The notes: generated from the letters alone by a model not told the origin. Positions 27,725 to 35,360 are shown, counted from the first letter of the stretch. The stretch is 64,000 nucleotides of DNA from Bacteroidales bacterium (GCA_017442315.1 JAFRZX010000052.1:1-64000), one strand, 5' to 3'. Program-made: numbers and translations.

Positions 27725-28153
27725 ATGCTTATGGACTACACTATCTGGCTATCAATTATTGCAAGTGTTGCATCAATTCTAGGATTAATCATTTCCATCT
27801 TTAGAGACCAACGTCTTATCATAAAGATAATACTTATTTTAAGCTTTATATTATTTTCCTGTACGAGCATCTATATTGCTCACCTACATAACGAATTACA
27901 TCGGAGAGAAGCGATAGAAAAGTCTGCCCATGCATTAATGAACAAGAAATATGATAGCTCCCATCTCGGTTTTGTTCATGATAGTCTAACTTTTTTAGAG
28001 GTTAATAAAGATCTCTACCCAGACACTTATAAACGTGCAATTAAGATTGCCGAAGACATGGAAAGCAGCACATCTATATATGCAGAAATGGATGCTGCAA
28101 GTGCAATGAAAGATATTTTATGTGGAATTGCTATTCTAAACGAAAATAAATAG
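27725..28153 (+). CDS. Hypothetical two-TM membrane protein
   Basis: A 142-residue protein of unknown function. Two transmembrane segments are evident (IWLSIIASVASILGLIISIF at about 7-26 and a second at about 32-53). A soluble, mainly helical tail of about 85 residues follows, with a possible short TPR-like character. It starts 34 bp after the helicase stop and 10 bp before the next gene, so it is probably part of one transcript. It is AT-rich compared with the carAB block. An in-frame ATG at 27731 is an alternative start. Confidence 0.65.
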   Translation: MLMDYTIWLSIIASVASILGLIISIFRDQRLIIKIILILSFILFSCTSIYIAHLHNELHRREAIEKSAHALMNKKYDSSHLGFVHDSLTFLEVNKDLYPDTYKRAIKIAEDMESSTSIYAEMDAASAMKDILCGIAILNENK

Positions 28154-28163
28154 GTTAAACGTC

Positions 28164-28667
28164 ATGCAGTATTTGGATACAACGTTTTATGACAGAGCAG
28201 TTAATTGGTTTCTTGATCAGCCTTTTATAGCATTTATAGTCTTAATCTGCGTAATTATAATGGCCATTCCTCAATTGCGAGATGGAATAAAAATTCTATT
28301 TCAAAAGAAGAAGAAACAGGACTTCACCATTAAATATGCAGATGAGACCATCTCCTTTGAAGAGAAATGCATCAGTCGAGACTTTGATATTATTAAAATC
28401 AAGGCTACAACCAATGATATAGGGGTAGCGGCTGAAAGAGAATGGTTAAAGAAAAAATATCCTAGATATGTTAACAATATGCAGATGTTATCATACGTTC
28501 AGACAGAAAAAGGAAGAATTACTTTTGACATATTACCAATTAAGGTCGGAGAAATTAAAAAGGATATTTATTTTGATATTACTGACTTCTATAAAGGAGC
28601 TGGCGTACCTACTTTTAAGGCTGCTACTGAGTATGCGGAACAGACGATACAAAGCCTATATAAATAA
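28164..28667 (+). CDS. Hypothetical single-TM protein
   Basis: A 167-residue protein with one membrane segment near residues 20-37 (FIAFIVLICVIIMAIP), a very basic stretch (KKKKQ) just after it that suggests the tail is cytoplasmic, and a soluble alpha/beta domain of about 115 residues. I recognise no family. It begins 10 bp after the preceding two-TM gene, so the pair is likely translated together. Confidence 0.65.
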   Translation: MQYLDTTFYDRAVNWFLDQPFIAFIVLICVIIMAIPQLRDGIKILFQKKKKQDFTIKYADETISFEEKCISRDFDIIKIKATTNDIGVAAEREWLKKKYPRYVNNMQMLSYVQTEKGRITFDILPIKVGEIKKDIYFDITDFYKGAGVPTFKAATEYAEQTIQSLYK

Positions 28668-28745
28668 CATATAGTTATCTCATTAGATATGCCTCCTTCA
28701 TTCACTTATTCAAACAAAAGATCATAACCCTAAAACATAACAACA

Positions 28746-29459
28746 ATGAACAGAGACATTATCATATGGCGCAAGGGTAAATTTCAATATAAGCAGGTTG
28801 TTACGAAGCTACTGGAAGAAGTTATCGTCGATGCCATAGGAAGAGCAGAAGATTATATTCAAAAGACCGGATGGGTTACTTTTAATTATGGTGAACTACA
28901 AATGCATTCTATCATAGTTCCCTCAATAGTAGAGAGAGTTGATAGTTTCATACTCGAGTATCCCATAATAAGGAAGCGCGGACGTAAAAATCATTATGGT
29001 AGATCCGATTATTATTGCAGGTGCAATATGGGGCAGAGAAATGAGTATCAATTATTTATTGAGCTCAAGAGTGGGCGACAGGGATTGCCATGCAAAGACA
29101 TCAGAAAACAGAATAAAGAAATTTGGAATACAGCTTGCGCTCAAATCAAAGGTATTGAAGCAGAAATAAAACGCAACAAAGCATTTTATGCAAAGCCAGT
29201 TATTAGAGTCTGCATGGAAACTCTGGCATTGTATGCAGACAAGTCAAAGATAATTACAAAAGAAGATATTGAAAAAGTCTTTACTTATGCTCAGAGCATG
29301 TCGGAAACATATCCTCCTAATCTTATTATTCTTTGGCGATGTGCTGATGAGATCCGTAAGCTAGCTAAAGATGAATGGCACGATGGAAGACAGATGTTTG
29401 GGATGATTTTCGTCTGTCATATTATGGAGCAGATAAATATCCACACAAAAAAATACTAG
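28746..29459 (+). CDS. Hypothetical protein with a possible PD-(D/E)XK motif
   Basis: A 237-residue soluble protein of unknown function. GRSDYY at about 86-91 followed by YQLFIELKSG at about 101-110 gives the spacing of a PD-(D/E)XK nuclease active site (Asp88, Glu106, Lys108). This is motif reading only; the fold is unproven. The rest is helical and charged. It lies 78 bp after the single-TM gene. The next open frame on this strand continues in the same reading frame after the TAG stop. Confidence 0.6.
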   Translation: MNRDIIIWRKGKFQYKQVVTKLLEEVIVDAIGRAEDYIQKTGWVTFNYGELQMHSIIVPSIVERVDSFILEYPIIRKRGRKNHYGRSDYYCRCNMGQRNEYQLFIELKSGRQGLPCKDIRKQNKEIWNTACAQIKGIEAEIKRNKAFYAKPVIRVCMETLALYADKSKIITKEDIEKVFTYAQSMSETYPPNLIILWRCADEIRKLAKDEWHDGRQMFGMIFVCHIMEQINIHTKKY

Positions 29460-29525
29460 TTATATATATTTGATAATCAAATACGAAGAAACGCCCGAGA
29501 GGGCTATAAGGCAGGAGATAAATTC

Positions 29526-30119
29526 TTGTTTTTATCCTTGCTTTCAGGGCTCCTACTTGTAGATAGTATAAGAAATAAGCCTCCGAGATATCCATCGTAT
29601 TCATCAAACAAATCTTTAAAGGAAATGGAAGAAGAGATAGCAGAGTTTGAAAAGCGATGGGCTAAACCATTTAAGTATCGCCAAACCATTGTTCTCTACT
29701 CCATCTTGATAGTTATTGCATTTGCAATGCCCTTTCTTGGGGGTTATCTATATTTACAAGCTGATTGGTGGATGTTCTTTTGCGTTTTATTATGTGGTGT
29801 TATAGAACTTTTATGCTTGTTACCGCTATCATTATTAAATGATAAAATAAAGTCTGGATGGAAATTTGACCCTAATGATGTAGATATGACCATAAAACAA
29901 ATTCGAATCATTATATGGTATTCTATTACAGGAGTTACTATTGCGGCACTTTTAAGCTGCTATCCATTTATCATTCCGCACTACAAAGAAAACCTTCTGG
30001 TAATTCTTTTAGTCGCCTTTATCCTCATTATTCACATTGGATATCTATGTGAACTGATAGGAGCATTAAAGAATGTTGACAAAAGTATCAAATCTAATAT
30101 TTCAAGATATAATAATTAA
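29526..30119 (+). CDS. Hypothetical multi-TM membrane protein
   Basis: About 197 residues from a TTG codon, or 164 from the ATG at 29625. Four clear membrane segments follow residue 50: IVLYSILIVIAFAMPFLGG, FFCVLLCGVIELLCLLPL, IWYSITGVTIAALLSCYPF and LLVILLVAFILIIHIG. There may be a further one at the very N-terminus. No family is recognised. The frame is open all the way back to the TAG stop of the previous gene, so the true start is uncertain. It is the last gene of the helicase-led set. Confidence 0.55.
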   Translation: MFLSLLSGLLLVDSIRNKPPRYPSYSSNKSLKEMEEEIAEFEKRWAKPFKYRQTIVLYSILIVIAFAMPFLGGYLYLQADWWMFFCVLLCGVIELLCLLPLSLLNDKIKSGWKFDPNDVDMTIKQIRIIIWYSITGVTIAALLSCYPFIIPHYKENLLVILLVAFILIIHIGYLCELIGALKNVDKSIKSNISRYNN

Positions 30120-30194
30120 ACACTATTAAATGCACATGTATCACCAGGCGAGGATCTTATACCAGCCTAGTGAGTATTCATCTGATTAAATACC

Positions 30195-30944
30195 TTATAA
30201 CTTCGTTCCTCTCCCATTCTTCTGCCCCAAATCTTCCCTTGGGGCCTCATATTCTTTAACTCTATCCCATATCCTCTGCCCAAGAACACCAGGCAGTCCT
30301 ACTTTCTCAAATATGGAAATAGCCTCAGAGGTAAAGCGAGTCAAAAGAATCTTGGCTGCATCGTAAAGGGAAGTCAGAAGCCGACGATTTTCTGATTTAA
30401 GATAGTTGATTTCCTTCTGCATACTATTCAAAGTCTGATCGGCGGTAGTTTTATAGCGTTGAAGGATATTGTCTTTTTCTTCGAGCATCCTGGAGACTTC
30501 GGATTTGGTATATGAATCCTTTGTAACTGCATCAAGTCTGGCTTGACCATCTGCTACTTGTTGTTCCAGGGCTTTTACCCTATCGGATACGCCTATGCCA
30601 TCGGCAGCCTTGTCGAAAACCGATGTGATGGTCTTTTTGACCGATGATAATACATCTATTCTTTTCATCTCTTTTTCTTTCGCTGCTATATCTCCTTCAA
30701 GGGATTCTACGGTATGTCCCAGATTATCACGAGCCTGCTCCAACGCCTTCACCTCCTCCGCAATCACCTGTGCCTTGTATCTCTGGGCGTCAAGATGTTC
30801 CTTGTCGCTGGCTGCACCTCGTTCCATTCCGGTGGCTATGGCTGCCAGGTCTTGCATTCGGGACATATCGACCTTGGAGAGCCTGACAATCTTGCCGAAG
30901 TTATCTATGAGTTTAGTTGGCGGCTTGCCGTTTTTGCTTTTCAT
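30195..30944 (-). CDS. Coiled-coil protein resembling the tail of a mobilization relaxase
   Basis: A 249-residue protein dominated by coiled coil (about residues 50-200, with repeated EVKALEQARDNLG, VKALEQQVAD and LKSENRRLL heptads) and a short C-terminal region ending in charged residues. Bacteroidetes MobV/Pre-type relaxases have long C-terminal coiled coils of this kind, but their catalytic N-terminal domain is absent here. It may be a truncated relaxase or an accessory mobilization protein. The family assignment is tentative. It follows the excisionase-like HTH gene by 19 bp on the same strand. Confidence 0.45.
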   Translation of the reverse strand: MKSKNGKPPTKLIDNFGKIVRLSKVDMSRMQDLAAIATGMERGAASDKEHLDAQRYKAQVIAEEVKALEQARDNLGHTVESLEGDIAAKEKEMKRIDVLSSVKKTITSVFDKAADGIGVSDRVKALEQQVADGQARLDAVTKDSYTKSEVSRMLEEKDNILQRYKTTADQTLNSMQKEINYLKSENRRLLTSLYDAAKILLTRFTSEAISIFEKVGLPGVLGQRIWDRVKEYEAPREDLGQKNGRGTKL

Positions 30945-30963
30945 CTCTTTGCTGAAAGAAGCA

Positions 30964-31230
30964 TCAACGGTTCAGGAGCCGTTGGATGCCGGACAGACGG
31001 TAGTGTTTCTTGCCGCCGACGGATAGCGGTACGAGGTAACCACATTTCTCCCACCGCCATAGGGTGGCAGATGCGACCTCCAGCATTTCCATAACTTTCG
31101 CACGACTCAGATAGATTTCCGTCCTTGATTCAGTAACCGACTTTTCGAGCCTCATCAGGGCTTCCTCAACCAGACTATGATTCGCTTCAATAAGATCGCC
31201 CAGGCGTATCGACACCGTCAGATCCGGCAT
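30964..31230 (-). CDS. Excisionase-like helix-turn-helix protein
   Basis: About 88 residues from the ATG at 31230. The C-terminal half reads YLSRAKVMEMLEVASATLWRW followed by GYLVPLSVGGKKHYRLS. This is the HTH_17/MerR-like domain found in small DNA-binding proteins of Bacteroidetes integrative elements, where it often serves as excisionase or transfer regulator. A longer frame begins at a TTG at 31305. Its location beside a Mob-like protein and a broken integrase supports a mobile-element origin. Confidence 0.7.
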   Translation of the reverse strand: MPDLTVSIRLGDLIEANHSLVEEALMRLEKSVTESRTEIYLSRAKVMEMLEVASATLWRWEKCGYLVPLSVGGKKHYRLSGIQRLLNR

Positions 31231-31360
31231 TGTCTTGAGACTTCGATTAAATCCATACCTCTCATCACTTCTCTCTCTCAGATTTAAAATTAAACTCCTC
31301 TCCAATGCGATTGCATTGTGGAGAGGAGTACTGCAAATTTCTTTCCAGCGGGGAAAAGTT

Positions 31361-31412
31361 GTCGATTTTCGGGCTTTATCTCACTTTTCAGGCACGATTG
31401 AGCCCGAAAATC
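31361..31412. repeat. Left inverted-repeat element flanking the AAA ATPase gene
   Basis: GATTTTCGGGCT (31364-31375) pairs with AGCCCGAAAATC (31401-31412). The whole 52-base unit, read in reverse complement, aligns without gaps to 32928-32979, with about two thirds of positions identical; both arms are well conserved and the centre is not. Confidence 0.6.
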
Positions 31413-31416
31413 AAAT

Positions 31417-31519
31417 ATTATGCTCTACAAACATTATGTTTCCGAAGCATAATAGTATCTGAAATTCTAGCATAATATTGGAATTATGCTCTAAAAACAT
31501 TATGTTTGCATAGCATAAT
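31417..31519 (+). promoter_or_regulatory. Five ATTATGCT half-sites upstream of the AAA ATPase
   Basis: ATTATGCT or its complement AGCATAAT occurs at 31417, 31446, 31469, 31483 and 31512. Two near-identical 37-bp units (31417-31453 and 31483-31519) each have the half-sites inverted around a central AAACATTATGTTT-like palindrome (imperfect in copy 1). The last site abuts the -7 element, so a repressor bound here could block transcription. Confidence 0.65.
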
Positions 31520-31526
31520 AATTTTG
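31519..31526 (+). promoter_or_regulatory. Promoter -7 element for the AAA ATPase
   Basis: TAATTTTG matches TAnnTTTG and ends 4 bp before the ATG at 31531, implying a leaderless or nearly leaderless transcript. Confidence 0.5.
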
Positions 31527-31530
31527 GACT

Positions 31531-32907
31531 ATGAAATTTGTTGATAGAACACAGGAAAAAGAGCGTCTTACGAAGATTCTGAATATGGACAGACCGACCT
31601 TTACAGCCATATATGGCAGAAGAAGATTGGGTAAGTCCGCATTGATTACAAGAGTCATAACTGATACTGACATCTATTATCTGGCTGATGAATCTGAGGC
31701 TTCCGCTCAGCGCATACTTCTATCAAAAGTTATTGCACAGAAATTTGCCGGCTTTGATAAAGTTACATACCCCGACTGGGAGACTTTGTTCAGAAGTGTC
31801 AATTATAGAACAGAAGAGAAATTCACTCTGGTTTTGGATGAGTTACCTTATATGGTAAAACAATCTCCTGAATTACCTTCTGTTCTCCAAAAACTTATTG
31901 ACGAAAAAGGACTCAAGTACAATCTTGTAGTCTGCGGATCATCACAGAATATGATGTATGGCCTTATCTTGGACGAAAGTTCACCGCTATATGGCAGGGC
32001 AGATGTCGTAATGAAGTTCACTCCGATCAAGTTACCTTATCTCCAGGAAGCACTTAACTTGACTGCAGTTCAAGCAATTGAAGAATACTCTGTCTGGGGC
32101 AGTGTTCCGAGGTATTGGGAGCTCAGAGAAATGCACGACTCATTGGATGAGGCTATCTGGACTGAAGCTCTTTCAGTTAATGGAACACTATATGATGAAC
32201 CCGTGAAGTTATTCAAGGACGATGTTCAGGACATTGTCAAGACTGCTACAATTATGTCATTTGTGGGAGTCGGAGCCAACAGGATGTCGGAAATCGCTTC
32301 AAGAAGTAATGAGCCTGCCACCAATCTGTCCCGCCCGATAAAAAAGCTCATCGACCTCGGATTCCTTGGCAAGGATATCCCATTTGATGCAGATGAAGAA
32401 AAAAGCAAAAAGACACTATATAAAATTGCCGATCCTTTTGTCGATTTCCACTACAGATTTGTCGTTCCGATGCGTTCATTCATAGAACTTGGTAGAAAGG
32501 CACCGATTGAAATGGAACTCCAGCAGCACTTCAATGAGCATACAAGCAAATGGTGGGAAGTTTTATGTCGTGATGCTGTAACAGGCAATATGATTGACGG
32601 CACATTGTACGGGGTTGCTAAAAGATGGTGGGGAACCGTTCTGGACAAGGAGAAAAAACCTCACCAGATCGAATTGGATGTAGTTGCAGAATCCCTCGAC
32701 AAGAAGAAAATTCTTGTAGGTGAATGCAAATGGACTTCCAGCGAAGATGCCGTCGCACTCGAAAACGAACTTCGATGGAAAGCTTCTATGTTACCATTTG
32801 CTGAGGGCAAGGAAGTCATACCTGTGATCTTTGCAAAAAATATAACCAACAAGTCCGAATCTAGCCTTACTATTACTCCTGAGGATATTATGGAATTGAT
32901 GAAGTAG
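31531..32907 (+). CDS. AAA ATPase with DUF234-type C-terminus
   Basis: A 458-residue protein of the family often annotated as ATP-binding protein or archaeal-type ATPase. Residues 1-230 form the ATPase, starting KFVDRTQEKERL with Walker A YGRRRLGKSALI near 29-40, a Walker B-like LVLDELPYM near 108-116 and a sensor VCGSSQNMM. A winged-helix part follows (MSEIASRSNEPATNLSRPIK). The C-terminal DUF234 domain carries ELDVVAES and VGECKW, which resemble a PD-(D/E)XK nuclease core (Asp, Glu-Cys-Lys). Function is not established. These genes are common, multicopy and mobile-looking in Bacteroidetes. The gene is bounded by related inverted repeats and has an elaborate upstream repeat region. Confidence 0.85.
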   Translation: MKFVDRTQEKERLTKILNMDRPTFTAIYGRRRLGKSALITRVITDTDIYYLADESEASAQRILLSKVIAQKFAGFDKVTYPDWETLFRSVNYRTEEKFTLVLDELPYMVKQSPELPSVLQKLIDEKGLKYNLVVCGSSQNMMYGLILDESSPLYGRADVVMKFTPIKLPYLQEALNLTAVQAIEEYSVWGSVPRYWELREMHDSLDEAIWTEALSVNGTLYDEPVKLFKDDVQDIVKTATIMSFVGVGANRMSEIASRSNEPATNLSRPIKKLIDLGFLGKDIPFDADEEKSKKTLYKIADPFVDFHYRFVVPMRSFIELGRKAPIEMELQQHFNEHTSKWWEVLCRDAVTGNMIDGTLYGVAKRWWGTVLDKEKKPHQIELDVVAESLDKKKILVGECKWTSSEDAVALENELRWKASMLPFAEGKEVIPVIFAKNITNKSESSLTITPEDIMELMK

Positions 32908-32927
32908 GTTTCTAACTAAACGTTTTC

Positions 32928-32979
32928 GATTCTTGGGCCCAATCTCCATTTTTCACGCAGATAAAGCCCAAAAATCCAC
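32928..32979. repeat. Right inverted-repeat element flanking the AAA ATPase gene
   Basis: The 52-base partner of the 31361-31412 element in opposite orientation. Its own arms (TTGGGC and GCCCAA) can fold. It lies between the ATPase stop and the broken end of the integrase fragment. Confidence 0.55.
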
Positions 32980-32982
32980 CAT

Positions 32983-33417
32983 TCAATTCAACTTACTCAC
33001 CAGATTCGTCAGCACATTTACCTTTGTCATTGACCATAAATCCGACACACGACATCCGATAACGCTTAGGAATATGAATATATCCCTTTGCCGCTCCAGA
33101 TGAGGATGTGCCGACAGGTCGGCTTCGTGAAGCTGTTTCCTTTCGGCGAGAGTGATGTAATATGGCGTACCATATACTTCGGACTTTATAGAATACTTCC
33201 TGAACGGATTCTTATCCGTATATTCATTGTTAAGCGCCCACAGGAAGAATGTACGCAGAATCTTCATCTTTGAACTCAACGTATTGCCACTACGCACTGC
33301 AGGAGATCGGGAATCATCCACTTCCTTACATATACGTTCATATCGGCGATTGCCCTTCAATGTATGCTCATTCGTCAAAAAGGCTTCAATGTCCCGCGGA
33401 GGAAGGGAAAAAGCCTC
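32983..33417 (-). pseudogene. Truncated tyrosine recombinase (integrase) fragment
   Basis: The frame reads a SAM-like core-binding domain (TLKGNRRYERI, SSKMKILRTFFLWALNNEYTDKNPF) and the start of the catalytic domain up to IGCRVSDLWSMTK, which contains the first catalytic Arg. It then runs into unrelated residues and a stop at 32983. The His-x-x-Arg and Tyr motifs are absent. The N-terminus is also missing, because the frame meets a TGA at 33418-33420 inside the mutT terminator. The right end of the ATPase-cassette repeat lies 3 bp beyond the stop. It is a remnant of an integrative element. Confidence 0.75.
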
Positions 33418-33427
33418 TCAGAGGCTT
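33408..33427 (-). terminator. mutT terminator
   Basis: AAGCCTC and GAGGCTT arms with a TCA loop, followed on the minus strand by a run of five T. It lies 8 bp after the mutT stop. Confidence 0.65.
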
Positions 33428-33435
33428 AATCCAAA

Positions 33436-33843
33436 TCAGACTAATAAGCCAGCAATTCTATCCAATATCCCCTCATCAGCAGGAAGCCATTTGACAGAGT
33501 GGAGAGTCTCGCGAGTCAGCCAGACAGCCGCTTTGTGTTCATTCAGGTGCATGGATCCGGAATGAAGAGAACAGACGAAGCAATGCATTGTAAGATGGAA
33601 ATCCGGATAGTCCCATTCTACCGTTTCAAGCAGTTCGCCGACCTCGATTTCCGCGTCAAGTTCCTCTCTGATCTCACGCACAAGAGCCTCCTTCGGACGC
33701 TCTCCTGCCTCGATCTTTCCTCCAGGAAACTCCCACCAGCCCTGCCACTTGCCATAACCTCTTTGAGTAGCGAAGACCTTAGCATCTTTAATCATTATGG
33801 CTGCAGCCACTTCCACAATCTTATCCACATCCATCAACATCAA
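33436..33843 (-). CDS. mutT: NUDIX hydrolase, MutT-type (8-oxo-dGTP diphosphatase)
   Basis: About 135 residues with a complete Nudix box, GGKIEAGERPKEALVREIRE followed by ELDAEI, in which the REIREEL core binds Mg. Upstream it has WEFPGG, characteristic of MutT-like enzymes that remove oxidised dGTP from the nucleotide pool. Length fits the family. Alternative starts at the second and fourth codons (ATG) are possible. It lies 75 bp downstream of the NifX-like gene. Confidence 0.88.
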   Translation of the reverse strand: MMLMDVDKIVEVAAAIMIKDAKVFATQRGYGKWQGWWEFPGGKIEAGERPKEALVREIREELDAEIEVGELLETVEWDYPDFHLTMHCFVCSLHSGSMHLNEHKAAVWLTRETLHSVKWLPADEGILDRIAGLLV

Positions 33844-33918
33844 TGGTGATTGAAAAGAAATTTACAGAATATCAGTATTCACAAACTACACATACTGGAC
33901 AGATGTCCAGAAACTCGT

Positions 33919-34263
33919 TTAGCAGTCATGATGACTGCAAGCCTCACCATTGTCTTTAACTTTTCCTGCCAGGTATGCCTCGACAAGTTCCTCAACCTCA
34001 CCGCTGCATCCTCTGACAACCTCGATCCTCTGAGCTTCAAGGACATTCTTGGCCCCCTGTCCCATATTGCCGGCAAGCATCACTGTGACGCCCATCTGCT
34101 TCAGGATCGGAGCTATTCCACTCTTGCATCCGCACCCTTCCGGCGACGCCATCTTGCTTACACCGGCCACCTTTCCATCAAGGATATCAAATATCGTATA
34201 ATATGCACAATGGCCGAAATGGTCATCTACGCGTCCATCTCTCGTTGGGACTGCTATCTTCAT
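33919..34263 (-). CDS. NifX/NifB-like (Nitro_FeMo-Co domain) protein
   Basis: A 114-residue single-domain protein of the dinitrogenase iron-molybdenum cofactor-binding family. It starts MKIAVPTRDGRVDDHFGHC and has the ligand-like GCGCKSGIAPILKQMGV and GNMGQGAKNVL segments. The end is Cys/His rich (CSHHDC). Members in non-nitrogen-fixing anaerobes are thought to bind metal clusters; no nif genes are present. It lies 7 bp after the AlaX-like gene and probably shares the desulfoferrodoxin transcript. Confidence 0.85.
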   Translation of the reverse strand: MKIAVPTRDGRVDDHFGHCAYYTIFDILDGKVAGVSKMASPEGCGCKSGIAPILKQMGVTVMLAGNMGQGAKNVLEAQRIEVVRGCSGEVEELVEAYLAGKVKDNGEACSHHDC

Positions 34264-34270
34264 AGTTATA

Positions 34271-34738
34271 TCATTTATATGTTTTCCATCTTAATCTCCA
34301 CACGCCGTCTTCATATGAATGGCTTATGATCCTGAATGTCCCTATCTCACTGGTGTTACCCACATGAGCTCCGATACAGGCACACACATCATAATCACCT
34401 ATCCGGACGATCCGCAGAATCTCTGAAGCATCTACAGGCAGTTTTGTGAGATCCACAATTGATGCAGCCTCCTCTCTACGCATATACTCGATGGAGACAT
34501 CAAGATTGCTCGCAATAACTTCATTTACCCTTGCCTCAATCGCCGCAACCTGCTCAGCTGTCGGTTCCTCCGCCAGAAGATAGTCACACTTGGATTTCTT
34601 CTTCTCCACATGGGCGTTTCTGGAACGAGGACAGCCGAACATCTTCACCATTGTTGCGTTCAACAGGTGCTCTGCTGTATGAGCAGGCTCAAATTCTGCT
34701 TTATTATGTGCATTTAGAATCAGATCCATTGAATTCAT
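34271..34738 (-). CDS. AlaX-like alanyl-tRNA editing domain protein
   Basis: A 155-residue stand-alone editing domain related to the second additional domain of Thr- and Ala-tRNA synthetases. The zinc-binding HxxxH is in HTAEHLL near residue 20, and the distal Cys/His pair in CACIGAHV near 119 (usually CxGTH). Such proteins hydrolyse mischarged Ser- or Gly-tRNA(Ala). It follows dfx by 26 bp. The full alaS, with the same editing domain, is at 52160. Confidence 0.85.
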   Translation of the reverse strand: MNSMDLILNAHNKAEFEPAHTAEHLLNATMVKMFGCPRSRNAHVEKKKSKCDYLLAEEPTAEQVAAIEARVNEVIASNLDVSIEYMRREEAASIVDLTKLPVDASEILRIVRIGDYDVCACIGAHVGNTSEIGTFRIISHSYEDGVWRLRWKTYK

Positions 34739-34764
34739 CTATACGGTCACAAACTGTCTGTCCG

Positions 34765-35139
34765 CTACAATTCCACCTTCCAGAGTCCATGAAGATTGCA
34801 ATATTCGTACACTGCTACCGGCTTTTCTTCGCCCAGATAGACAACTGCCTGAGGCTTATCCTTCAGATCCACACGGATTCCGCCGTTTTCGGTCTCTACA
34901 TATATGAATGCTATATGGTGCTCCTCAAGCATCGGATGAGCAACACTTCCCACTTCCACGCTGATGGTCTTTTCATCAATCCATGTCACTACAGGGAGAT
35001 GTTTCTCAACACTTGCCTCTACTGTTCCAGGAACAAGTTCCTCCATTCTTTTCCCACAGCAGAATACAGGAACCTTTCTATCTACCACCTTCTGTACTAC
35101 ATTGCCGCAATTAGCGCACTTATAAAATCTTGTTGCCAT
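34765..35139 (-). CDS. dfx: Desulfoferrodoxin (superoxide reductase)
   Basis: A 124-residue two-domain protein. The N-terminal rubredoxin-like centre I has CANCGN and FCCGKRM. The C-terminal centre II has the His and Cys ligands in VEKHLPVV, AHPMLEEHHI and CNLHGLW. It reduces superoxide to hydrogen peroxide without making oxygen, typical of anaerobes. It is the first gene of a small minus-strand operon and faces umuD across a compact double promoter region. Confidence 0.93.
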   Translation of the reverse strand: MATRFYKCANCGNVVQKVVDRKVPVFCCGKRMEELVPGTVEASVEKHLPVVTWIDEKTISVEVGSVAHPMLEEHHIAFIYVETENGGIRVDLKDKPQAVVYLGEEKPVAVYEYCNLHGLWKVEL

Positions 35140-35186
35140 ATCCTATCAATTTAATTGTTCTTATTTTGAATAGTTCTAATTTAATG

Positions 35187-35194
35187 CAAAGTTA
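35187..35194 (-). promoter_or_regulatory. Promoter -7 element for dfx
   Basis: The minus strand reads TAACTTTG, a perfect TAnnTTTG, about 48 bp upstream of dfx. The palindrome ATATTCCGAATAT (35200-35212) lies just upstream of it and could be an operator. Confidence 0.65.
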
Positions 35195-35234
35195 GCGATA
35201 TATTCCGAATATCCCAAAAAAACAATGCATCTTT

Positions 35235-35336
35235 TGCGGATAATAATATATCCGGGATATTCCGTATCTTTGTCATGATATGAATGAATTCCTACCACAC
35301 AGTATAGACGAAGAAACTGATTTCGAGAGCAGACTT
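35235..35336. repeat. 102-bp direct repeat, copy 1 (umuD promoter and 5' end)
   Basis: Identical base for base to 38024-38125 (offset 2789). It contains the palindrome ATATCCGGGATAT (35248-35260), the -7 element TATCTTTG (35265-35272) and the first 19 codons of umuD. In this copy the frame then diverges and ends after 26 codons (35280-35360). Confidence 0.95.
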
Positions 35337-35360
35337 TCAACACATCATACACCAGCATAA
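35280..35360 (+). pseudogene. Truncated umuD 5' copy
   Basis: Nineteen codons identical to the start of UmuD (MNEFLPHSIDEETDFESRL), followed by seven unrelated codons and TAA. It lies 39 bp ahead of the rhamnosidase ATG and is probably translated as a 26-residue peptide without function. Confidence 0.8.

Noticed and set aside
33408..33427. The inverted repeat after mutT as an integrase attachment or IS end.
   Set aside because: Its 7-bp stem, short loop and T run make an ordinary terminator. The integrase remnant merely abuts it.
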